A stretch of DNA of 5,366 bases. It comes from Verrucomicrobiales bacterium. Lineage in GTDB: Bacteria > Verrucomicrobiota > Verrucomicrobiia > Verrucomicrobiales > DEV007. Below the pieces are notes generated by a model, which worked only from the letters and a program-made list of their open reading frames with translations, had not been told where the DNA came from and searched no databases. How positions within the stretch are numbered: position 1 is the stretch's first letter; the number at the start of each line of letters is the position of its first letter. A program made the translations under genes and the position numbers. Positions 1-5,366 of this stretch are shown piece by piece. The stretch covers positions 1 through 5,366 of the forward strand of contig JAKMGR010000495.1 in NCBI GenBank assembly GCA_022424805.1, read 5' to 3'.

Positions 1-2225
1 CGCCAGACATTGGCTTGCCAGCCCACCAGCGATTCACTCCCCAGGCCGGAATTGTAAGGATCACTCTTTTCACGTGGATCGCCTGCAACCGGAGTCGTTC
101 CGGTGAGGTAGTAAAACTCATCCTGACCTCTCACAATGTAGGGATCACGAATCCAGGCATTGTGAACAAACAGGGCTCGATCATGAGAACGAAACCCCTC
201 CTCGATCTCACCTCGCGACATGGGTTGAGCCACTTTCGGCGGCTTTCCACCTGCCTCGACGCGCGTGTTCCAGATCATGTTGTTGAAAGGATTCGGAGCT
301 TCATAATCGCCCGCAGCTGAAAGAGCATCCTGACCGATCGACAAAGGGTCTTTAGGCTGCACCGGGATGAAGCCCGGTGATTTCACTCGCCCGATTTCCG
401 TGCCATTGTGCGATAGTGTCACCACATTCTCATCAAGCGTCGCGACCAGCGAAACCTCGCCTCCGACCTTTGCCTTGCCCGCAACACGAGTCACCACTCC
501 GTTCACTCGGACATCGAACGCAGGTATGCCTCCGGGTAGAAAATGCACCGCATAGCCGTGCTCTCGACCGCCCTGAGCAAGAACAACTCCACGAGGTGGC
601 CCGTCTTTTTTCTTGTTGTTCGTTTCGGCGATAATTCGGAGAGAAGTCTTTGCAATCCTCGGAGAATCTGCTCCCTGAGCTGGAGCTGCAGCTTTCTTCT
701 TTCCTGCATTCGTTTTCTTCCCACGAGAAACGGCCTCGGGATAGGTATCAAGTATGGCACGGAGCCGCTTTACGGCAGCAGGCTTTTCGGATGCCAGATT
801 TATCGTTTCGTTAGGATCTTCCTGGTAGTCGTATAACTCGATTTCAGCAGAGTCGCGAGGTGCCCCTGGCTGCTTCCACTCCACGAGCCGAAACCTGCTT
901 GTTCGAATTGCGCGACCCATCTTCCCTTTCGGATAGGCATGAAACGCATGATCCCGCACGCGAGCTTTTGAGTCATTCAAGACAGGCACAAGGCTGACTC
1001 CATCGACGGGCTGCGGACCTTTCGGCTCGGGAAGCCCCGCCAGCTCCGCAAGTGTCGGAAAAATATCAACACTCTCTGCGAGTTGGCGCGTCAAAGTTCC
1101 GGGCTCTATCATTCCCGGCGCGACAAACACGAGCGGTATCCGGTTCGCCTGCTCGTAATTGGTGTGTTTTGTCCAGATGCCCAGATCACCGAGATGGAAT
1201 CCATGGTCACCCCACAAAACCACAATCGTGTTTTCAGCGAGACCGAGTTCGTCCAGTCCATCCATCACTTTTCCAATCTGCGCATCAACATAGCTGACGC
1301 TCGCGTAGTATCCGTGAATGAGGTCTCGCGCCACCTCCTCCGAAATCTCTGCCGATTCATTCTTATCAGGAACAGGGAAATAGTTTCGAATCTCCCCCCC
1401 TCGTTTACCAGCGACTGACGGGGCTCCACTGGGAAGATCCTCATATTCCGGCATGGGCAATGTTTCAGGATCGTAGAGATTCCAATATTTTTTCGGTGCA
1501 GAAAAAGGAAGATGAGGCCGCGCAAAACCTGCCGTGATAAAAAACGGAGTTCCATTTTCTTTGATGCGCTCTTTCGCTGCCCGCAATCGATTGACCGTTT
1601 CGGCAGCGACTCGTCCATCGGCGTATGCATTATCCTCAACCTCTGGCGACTCCCAAGCCGCTCCACGAGGCAGCTGATTCATTCCCCCCGGAGGAGCCGG
1701 AACATTTTGAAACATCGCCTCCTCGCGGGTCAGCTTTCCATCCGGCTTGCTCGCTGGATCGACATACTCAATGACTTTCTCTTTGAAGTGGGGAACCGAG
1801 AAAGATTCGGGATCCCCCAGGTTTCCATGCCCAATATGAAACACCTTTCCGAGTGACTCCGTGCGGTATCCATGCCTCACAAAATACTGGGGCATCGTCA
1901 CCGCGTCGGGAATCACATCGCGAATCGAGCTTCCCAATCCGTAGAGGCCTGTCGAGGTCGAGTGCGAACCTAACATGAGCGTAAAACGAGATGGCGCACA
2001 GACCGCCTGATTGCAGTATGCGAGCTCGAATTTCATCCCTCTTTTCACAAGTGCATCCAGATTCGGCGTTTTTGCCGTTTCATCACCATAGGCGGAAAGC
2101 GCCGGCTTCAGGTCATCGACGAGGAGGAGAAGAACGTTTGGCTTTTCGTCCGCGGAAGCATCATGCAAAGACGCACAGGCGCACAGCAGTATAACAAGGA
2201 GAGCGAGCAAAGAGGGTTTGGTCAT
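1..2225 (-). CDS. Secreted multidomain sulfatase (iduronate-2-sulfatase-like) with concanavalin A-like and GH43-like C-terminal parts; 3' end outside window
   Basis: The reading frame is open from the ATG at 2225 to the left edge (741 complete codons, no stop). Residues 1-25 form a signal peptide (MTKPSLLALLVILLCACA, then Ala-Ser-Ala before Asp26), so the enzyme is exported; Cys17 makes a lipoprotein a less likely alternative. Residues 28 to about 490 are an S1-type sulfatase. Metal-site Asp37-Asp38 lie in the VDD motif. The CAPSR signature at 76-80 has Cys76 as the formylglycine precursor. GKVFH is at 126-130, the PHLPF His is residue 238, Asp340-His341 lie in GDHG, and Lys353 follows. The spacings Asp38-Cys76, Cys76-Lys127 and His341-Lys353 match Asp46-Cys84-Lys135 and His335-Lys347 of human iduronate-2-sulfatase. 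A Lys/Ala-rich linker (about 498-520) leads to a concanavalin A-like domain (about 522-660) with IPVQP and GDYEAP, typical of arylsulfatase C-termini. From about 665 a GH43-like propeller begins, with IRDPYIV (Asp694 a candidate catalytic base) and FYYLTGT. The substrate is probably a sulfated glycan, but which one cannot be told. The ribosome binding site is weak (GGA before the ATG). All catalytic residues of the sulfatase are present. Confidence 0.93.
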   Translation of the reverse strand, partial: MTKPSLLALLVILLCACASLHDASADEKPNVLLLLVDDLKPALSAYGDETAKTPNLDALVKRGMKFELAYCNQAVCAPSRFTLMLGSHSTSTGLYGLGSSIRDVIPDAVTMPQYFVRHGYRTESLGKVFHIGHGNLGDPESFSVPHFKEKVIEYVDPASKPDGKLTREEAMFQNVPAPPGGMNQLPRGAAWESPEVEDNAYADGRVAAETVNRLRAAKERIKENGTPFFITAGFARPHLPFSAPKKYWNLYDPETLPMPEYEDLPSGAPSVAGKRGGEIRNYFPVPDKNESAEISEEVARDLIHGYYASVSYVDAQIGKVMDGLDELGLAENTIVVLWGDHGFHLGDLGIWTKHTNYEQANRIPLVFVAPGMIEPGTLTRQLAESVDIFPTLAELAGLPEPKGPQPVDGVSLVPVLNDSKARVRDHAFHAYPKGKMGRAIRTSRFRLVEWKQPGAPRDSAEIELYDYQEDPNETINLASEKPAAVKRLRAILDTYPEAVSRGKKTNAGKKKAAAPAQGADSPRIAKTSLRIIAETNNKKKDGPPRGVVLAQGGREHGYAVHFLPGGIPAFDVRVNGVVTRVAGKAKVGGEVSLVATLDENVVTLSHNGTEIGRVKSPGFIPVQPKDPLSIGQDALSAAGDYEAPNPFNNMIWNTRVEAGGKPPKVAQPMSRGEIEEGFRSHDRALFVHNAWIRDPYIVRGQDEFYYLTGTTPVAGDPREKSDPYNSGLGSESLVGWQANVW

Positions 2226-2230
2226 TAATC

Positions 2231-2263
2231 CAACAGGGTCAGGTCGTTCGCGTAACAGGGTTA
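2231..2263 (+). repeat. Two-unit direct repeat, core AACAGGGT, 22-bp period
   Basis: CAACAGGGTCA at 2231-2241 and TAACAGGGTTA at 2253-2263 are direct copies whose starts are 22 bp apart. The second copy is partly palindromic, with TAAC and GTTA arms around AGG. The spacer is 13 bp between the AACAGGGT cores, counting the variable flanks. The same composite layout recurs at 4475-4507 and, inverted, at 4520-4557. The element lies directly upstream of the sulfatase start and overlaps its predicted -10 box. It could be an operator pair or a dispersed repeat; the sequence alone does not decide. Confidence 0.6.
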
Positions 2264-2288
2264 GATCGGAAAGAATGATCCAGTTCAA
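2260..2288 (-). promoter_or_regulatory. Candidate sigma-70-type promoter of the sulfatase gene
   Basis: On the minus strand, TTGAAC (2288-2283) and TCTAAC (2265-2260) are separated by 17 bp. Each matches its consensus hexamer at four of six positions. Transcription would start near 2253, giving a leader of about 28 nt. The -10 box overlaps the repeat at 2253-2263. The match is modest and the promoter preferences of this lineage are not known from the window, so this is only a candidate. Confidence 0.3.
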
Positions 2289-2445
2289 CATCTCCTACAA
2301 CTTCAGCCATTCGAAGATCCGGGTAGGATTTTGGAGAAAATGGGCTGACGAACCATTTTCCATCGGACATACTCACGGTTCGTATTTCTTCGGCTTTTCG
2401 GTTGTGGGAAGCGGCGGGTCGGGAGGAATCTCAACTCAAAAAACA

Positions 2446-2456
2446 TAACCCTATAA
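2446..2456 (-). repeat. Single copy of the repeat core beside the terminator
   Basis: TAACCCTATAA on the plus strand is a solitary, degenerate copy of the inverse core TAACCCTGTTA. It follows the terminator hairpin in the minus direction and overlaps its T-rich tail. One copy of so short a motif may be chance. It is listed because clear copies occur about 190 bp away. Confidence 0.25.
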
Positions 2457-2489
2457 AAGCTCGCAGACCAAATCGTGTCTGCGGGCTTT
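2456..2489 (-). terminator. Intrinsic terminator of the vWA-domain gene
   Basis: The arms 2456-2468 and 2477-2489 form a 13-bp stem with one G-U pair and an 8-nt loop. The inner part, GCAGAC with GTCTGC, pairs perfectly. On the minus strand the descending arm ends in GAGCTTTTATA, giving the T tract of a Rho-independent terminator. The stem begins one base after the TGA of the vWA gene (2493-2491). On the plus strand the following bases are not T-rich enough for strong termination, and no plus-strand gene needs one here. The hairpin separates the vWA gene transcriptionally from the sulfatase downstream. Confidence 0.85.
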
Positions 2490-2490
2490 C

Positions 2491-4350
2491 TCATTTCTCC
2501 GTGACGTCCTCCAACGCCGCCAGGCCTCGTAAAACCTTCAGTTTCCCGCGGTTCTTTCGCGTCAATCGGCGGAAGTGATCTTCCTCATTCCGGATCCGTT
2601 CGCCTTCGCCGAGAAAGAACACCATGTGCACGCTTGGCTCATCGAGCCCCGGTTTCTTGTAGTGAATGTCGACCAACTCTTTGACGTGATCTTCGACGTC
2701 ATCCGGTGTGATTCTCGGCAAAGACGGCATTCCCGTCCTCGGAGTCCCTCCCGTTCGCCGTGGGGGACGGGCTCCGGTTCGCTCGGTCACTAGCGCATTG
2801 AAATTAACGACTACCTTCGGCGATATCCCCTTCTCGCGGCGGGCTGCATTTTCTTTCTGCAACCACTCTCGTGTCTTCGCCACAGCATTGTCCCATACTT
2901 TTTTCTCCGCGAGATTTATCGTCCCGGGCGTTCCCGGTTGCGGAGGGTTTTTCATCAATTCCTCCTTCATCTTCGGAGTGAGACTGCGCTGCATTTGCCC
3001 ATAGCCGCTGGTGATACAGAAGATCGCACTGGCCTGCCATTCCATCGCTTTCTGAATCGCCTTGGTGTAATGCGACACATCGGCAGCCTGCAGAGGGAGT
3101 TCTTCGTGGTCGGAAACGAGGAGGCTTTCCCCGTAGGACCTCGGAAGTCCGAGCTGCTGGTAATCTCGATTCAGAGGCTCCAGCCATTCGATCGCGTAGC
3201 GCAAGTTCGAAGGCAGGCCTGGCACCAATTCGTCGCGGAAGGCAATGAGGCGTTTACCCTGATACACGAGCACATTGAAATGCGTCGCCCGGTTCAGGTT
3301 CGCGAGCATGATGCCGACTTCGTCTTTCACATTGTTGTAGGCCGTCATGCCACCTTTTTCGTCGACGAGCATTTGCGGAGTCGCATCAATCACGAATACG
3401 ATCTTCCTCCCACTTCCGGAGATCCCAAAAAAATTCACATCGGAGGACTTAGTCGCCTCAGTGAAAAAATTCATCCCATTCCCAACTGGCTGCACTCCCG
3501 GCAACAGCGAGGCGACGAAGTTATTTTTGGAATTGTCGATATCGGGAATCGAAAACGTTGCACCATCCACGGAAGTCACGACATCGAGGGCCTGAGCGGC
3601 AGCGGCGGCGGGCTTGATCTCCACGGTTGGCTTCGTCATGCGAGGGGTAACCAACTCCGTCTGCTTTTCGTGAACGACGGAGACGACGAGCTGCGGCGGC
3701 TTCGGCCGCGGAGCCGTGATCGCGACCAGCCCGATCAGAAAAAAAACGACGGCATGAACCAGCAAAGCCATCGAAACCGAAGAAATCCGATCGGGTGCCG
3801 AAGATGGACGATCTGGCAGGATGGGGTTTTCATTCTCCACGAGAAGAAGATTTCCGTCGTACTCCTGCCAGCGCTGGATCGCTTTTTCGAATCGAATTTC
3901 GGGTGCGGTGGGCAGTGGTTTGCCCGGCTTTCTCGATTCCTCCTGAGGCGCGCTTTCAATCGGATCGCTCTCGATCAGTGCACCAAGGCCGCCACTTGGC
4001 TTTTCCTGCAGCTCGGAGAAAGACTGAGTCGGCTTTTCGGCAAGCCCTTCCTGACGGGGCGGCTCCGGCTCAACTGGAACGGGAGTTTGCTCTGACTCCA
4101 GCGGAACAGGAGTCTCTTCCGCTTCCGGGGCTTGAGGTGCTGGAGCGGCGCTGGCTCCTTTGGTGAGCAGCTCATGAAGTTTGACCTGAATATCGGCAGG
4201 AACGGGATCGGTGGACGGATCTTCTCGAACGAGCTGTCTTGCAGCAAAAATGTCGCCAGTTTGAATCTTATGCTCGATCGCGAGGATACGAAGGCTCCAG
4301 TCTCCGGGAGATTTTTCCAATTCTTCCAATATGGAATCGGCGTCCTTCAT
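2491..4350 (-). CDS. Single-pass membrane protein with degenerate vWA-like domain, function unknown
   Basis: A complete 619-residue frame starts at the ATG at 4350; an in-frame TGA lies four codons upstream, so no earlier start is possible. No Shine-Dalgarno sequence is visible. Residues 1-65 are helical and polar (EELEKSPGDWSLRI, TGDIFAARQLVRED), resembling a TPR-like or capping segment. Residues 66-150 form a Pro/Glu-rich linker with TPVPLE/VPVEPE repeats. A single membrane helix spans about 194-212 (MALLVHAVVFFLIGLVAIT) and is followed by a Pro-rich stalk (APRPKPPQ), an arrangement resembling TonB-like anchors. Residues about 315-585 look like a vWA fold. The first strand KIVFVIDATPQM carries Asp322 and Thr324 but has Gln326 where the MIDAS motif (DxSxS) expects Ser. 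Later strands are FNVLVYQG (358-365), AIFCITSGYG (442-451) and HMVFFLGEG (575-583), with a Pro/Arg-rich insertion near 525-550. The C-terminus is basic. The likely topology is a cytoplasmic N-terminus and a periplasmic vWA domain (inference). No partner gene that would reveal its job is adjacent. Confidence 0.93.
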   Translation of the reverse strand: MKDADSILEELEKSPGDWSLRILAIEHKIQTGDIFAARQLVREDPSTDPVPADIQVKLHELLTKGASAAPAPQAPEAEETPVPLESEQTPVPVEPEPPRQEGLAEKPTQSFSELQEKPSGGLGALIESDPIESAPQEESRKPGKPLPTAPEIRFEKAIQRWQEYDGNLLLVENENPILPDRPSSAPDRISSVSMALLVHAVVFFLIGLVAITAPRPKPPQLVVSVVHEKQTELVTPRMTKPTVEIKPAAAAAQALDVVTSVDGATFSIPDIDNSKNNFVASLLPGVQPVGNGMNFFTEATKSSDVNFFGISGSGRKIVFVIDATPQMLVDEKGGMTAYNNVKDEVGIMLANLNRATHFNVLVYQGKRLIAFRDELVPGLPSNLRYAIEWLEPLNRDYQQLGLPRSYGESLLVSDHEELPLQAADVSHYTKAIQKAMEWQASAIFCITSGYGQMQRSLTPKMKEELMKNPPQPGTPGTINLAEKKVWDNAVAKTREWLQKENAARREKGISPKVVVNFNALVTERTGARPPRRTGGTPRTGMPSLPRITPDDVEDHVKELVDIHYKKPGLDEPSVHMVFFLGEGERIRNEEDHFRRLTRKNRGKLKVLRGLAALEDVTEK

Positions 4351-4384
4351 CAGGTAAAATCAGACTCAACTGGCTGATCATTAA

Positions 4385-4416
4385 AGTATCGCATGAAACC
4401 TCGGCTATCGTGACAA
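4385..4416 (-). promoter_or_regulatory. Weak candidate promoter of the vWA-domain gene
   Basis: On the minus strand, TGCGATACT (4393-4385) reads as an extended -10 element with a TG dinucleotide. TTGTCA (4416-4411) could be a -35 box, but the 20-bp gap is longer than usual. The leader would be about 30 nt. This is the best candidate in the upstream region, not a strong one. Confidence 0.22.
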
Positions 4417-4474
4417 GTTTCTTACACGTAAACTTTTTAAAATCAGTGGCAATGCTGCTGAGATTCCAGTATAG

Positions 4475-4507
4475 TAACAGGGTATGGTAGACGTCCTAAC
4501 AAGGGTT
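4475..4507 (+). repeat. Two-unit repeat, core AACAGGGT, same layout as upstream of the sulfatase
   Basis: TAACAGGGTAT (4475-4485) and TAACAAGGGTT (4497-4507, one extra A) start 22 bp apart, the same period as at 2231-2263. Read on the minus strand, the spacers of the two loci share an ACC triplet and a few other positions. This suggests a common origin for the whole element and not two chance motifs. Confidence 0.55.
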
Positions 4508-4529
4508 GCGTGACCGACTTAACCCTGTT
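4498..4529. repeat. Inverted repeat (bulged hairpin) between facing repeat units
   Basis: AACAAGGGTT (4498-4507) and AACCCTGTT (4521-4529) can pair as nine base pairs with one bulged A, around a 13-nt loop (4508-4520). The stem has only four G-C pairs and no T tract, so it does not look like a terminator. It arises from the two repeat copies facing each other. Confidence 0.45.
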
Positions 4530-4557
4530 TGATCTGTAAAAACAACCGACCCTATTG
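4520..4557 (-). repeat. Two-unit repeat copy in inverse orientation
   Basis: TAACCCTGTTT (4520-4530) and CGACCCTATTG (4547-4557) are inverse copies of the core, 27 bp apart. The stretch AACAACCGACCCTATTG here closely matches AACGACCTGACCCTGTTG on the minus strand upstream of the sulfatase, so similarity extends beyond the core. The longer period suggests a small insertion of about 5 bp in the spacer. Confidence 0.5.
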
Positions 4558-4558
4558 T
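4529..4558 (+). promoter_or_regulatory. Candidate sigma-70-type promoter of the metallophosphoesterase gene
   Basis: TTGATC (4529-4534) and TATTGT (4553-4558) are separated by 18 bp, each matching its consensus at four of six positions. Both hexamers overlap the flanking repeat cores. Transcription would start near 4565, which fits the start codon at 4596 but would exclude or crowd the alternative at 4572. Confidence 0.28.
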
Positions 4559-4595
4559 ATCAAAGAGAAAAATGTGCATTTTCTTTTTTGCTCAG

Positions 4596-5366
4596 ATGAA
4601 AGCGAACCTCACCTCAAATCCATTTGTTTCGACTTTGGTGAAAATGGTCCTATTCGCGACCATCTCCACAACGTCCTTTCTTGCTCTCGGACAAAACGCA
4701 TCGCAAACAGAGAAGCTGCGCGTTGTCTGGACAGCAGATCCCGCCACTCAGGCTACGATTGCCTGGAATCAGATCGAGGGTGAGCCTGCCTCCGTCCATT
4801 TTGGTACGGAAGACAAAGGAAGAGATCCCAATTCCTACGCAAGCAGTCAGGAAACCGATCGTATGTCCGAATATGACGGCATGCGAAATTGCTTCGTTCG
4901 CCTCAAGAATTTGGAGCCGGACACAGATTATTTCTTCTGCCTCGCCGATGAATCCGGCACGAGCCGACGCTATGTTTTTCGCACAGCCCCTGATCAGCCA
5001 CAGGCTTTTACCTTTATCTCCGGCGGTGACTCTCGAAATTTTCGTGATGTCCGCATTCTCGCCAATCAGTTCGCGGGAAAACTTCGACCGCTCTTTATCT
5101 CCTTCACCGGAGATATGATTAATAAGGACGTCGCTGAGGAATGGGTTGAATGGCTCACCGACTGGGAACAGACCATCGGCGACGACGGGCGCGTCATTCC
5201 CATCGTGCCACATCGGGGAAATCACGAAAAACGACCCGAGACGATCTACGAACATTTTGATACTCCGGTGGATGTCTACTTTGCCTTCGACATCGGCGGC
5301 GACCTCTGTCGCTACTACACGCTCAACAGCGAGATACCTGCGGGCGGTGATCAGGAAGAATGGCTA
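4596..5366 (+). CDS. Secreted metallophosphoesterase with purple-acid-phosphatase-like N-terminal domain; 3' end outside window
   Basis: The frame is open from the ATG at 4596 to the right edge, giving 257 codons and no stop. Residues 1 to about 33 look like a signal peptide with a long n-region and the core MVLFATISTTSFLALG. In-frame alternatives are the ATG at 4572, preceded by AAAGAGAAAA as a possible ribosome binding site, and the ATG at 4644, which would leave no positive n-region. Residues about 37-131 form a fibronectin III-like domain as in purple acid phosphatases (VVWTADPATQATIAW ... VRLKNLEPDTDYFF). The calcineurin-like catalytic domain begins at about 137. Asp145 lies in GGDSRN, Asp173 in FTGDMIN, and Asn209-His210-Glu211 in RGNHE; these are the first three metal-binding blocks. 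Asn176 stands where purple acid phosphatases have the metal-ligating Tyr, so a purple Fe-Tyr centre is not expected. The later His-containing blocks (VxxH, GHxH) lie beyond the window. It probably hydrolyses phosphate esters outside the cytoplasm; the exact substrate is unknown. Confidence 0.9.
   Translation, partial: MKANLTSNPFVSTLVKMVLFATISTTSFLALGQNASQTEKLRVVWTADPATQATIAWNQIEGEPASVHFGTEDKGRDPNSYASSQETDRMSEYDGMRNCFVRLKNLEPDTDYFFCLADESGTSRRYVFRTAPDQPQAFTFISGGDSRNFRDVRILANQFAGKLRPLFISFTGDMINKDVAEEWVEWLTDWEQTIGDDGRVIPIVPHRGNHEKRPETIYEHFDTPVDVYFAFDIGGDLCRYYTLNSEIPAGGDQEEWL

Noticed and set aside
1265..1666. A 133-codon minus-strand frame within the sulfatase region
   Set aside because: It is in a different frame from the sulfatase, whose catalytic motifs run unbroken through this stretch. 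The translation is Arg-rich and featureless.
1083..1856. Plus-strand frames of 80-115 codons opposite the sulfatase
   Set aside because: They are antisense shadows with no start signals or domains, and they overlap conserved sulfatase codons.
1..2225. A frameshift in the sulfatase at the run of seven G residues (minus strand, 1394-1400)
   Set aside because: Conserved sulfatase sequence continues in the same frame on both sides of the run (PHLPF before it, GDHG after it), so the frame is intact.
2456..2489. Hairpin considered as a bidirectional terminator or small RNA
   Set aside because: Only the minus strand has a T-rich tail, and it sits directly after a minus-strand stop codon. No plus-strand gene ends here.
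2938..4095. A 385-codon open frame on the plus strand, antisense to the vWA gene
   Set aside because: Its codons lie exactly opposite the codons of the minus-strand gene, so it stays open simply because the real gene avoids TTA, CTA and TCA codons. Its translation is rich in Arg, His and Phe with no recognisable domain, while the minus strand encodes a coherent membrane protein followed by a terminator.
2231..4557. Repeat copies considered as a CRISPR array
   Set aside because: The cores are only about 8-11 bp, occur in pairs on both strands at separate loci, and the spacers are 13-18 bp and partly similar to each other. None of this fits CRISPR repeats and spacers.

Overview
The window is from a Gram-negative environmental bacterium that degrades polysaccharides. 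The best guess is the Planctomycetota-Verrucomicrobiota group, with Verrucomicrobiota of the Opitutales/Puniceicoccales type favoured. The reasons are a secreted iduronate-2-sulfatase-like sulfatase fused to further carbohydrate-active domains, a single-pass membrane protein with a degenerate von Willebrand A (vWA)-like domain, ribosome binding sites that are weak or absent, and short dispersed intergenic repeats. This placement is inference, because there is no rRNA or other marker gene here.

Layout: (1) Positions 2225 to 1, minus strand, hold a large sulfatase gene that runs off the left edge. Its product has a signal peptide, a complete S1-type sulfatase domain, a Lys/Ala-rich linker, a concanavalin A-like domain typical of arylsulfatase C-termini, and the beginning of a GH43-like beta-propeller. 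(2) Positions 2226-2455 form the sulfatase upstream region. It carries a candidate promoter and a two-unit repeat built on the core AACAGGGT. (3) A strong intrinsic terminator at 2456-2489 closes the next gene. (4) Positions 4350 to 2491, minus strand, encode a 619-residue protein with a helical N-terminus, a Pro/Glu-rich linker, one membrane helix and a C-terminal vWA-like domain; its function is unknown. (5) Positions 4351-4595 are a divergent intergenic region. It carries two more copies of the repeat facing each other, with a bulged hairpin between them, and weak candidate promoters for both flanking genes. (6) Positions 4596 to 5366, plus strand, hold the N-terminal part of a secreted metallophosphoesterase with a purple-acid-phosphatase-like N-terminal domain; it runs off the right edge.

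The sulfatase and the vWA gene point the same way but are separated by a terminator, so they are probably separate transcription units. The phosphoesterase is transcribed divergently. Both edge genes encode exported hydrolases that remove sulfate or phosphate from extracellular material, which fits a particle- or algal-polysaccharide-degrading lifestyle. The vWA protein has no evident link to either. The least explained element is the repeat family: copies lie in both intergenic regions, at or near the predicted promoters, and they share a core, a tandem spacing near 22 bp and part of the spacer sequence.
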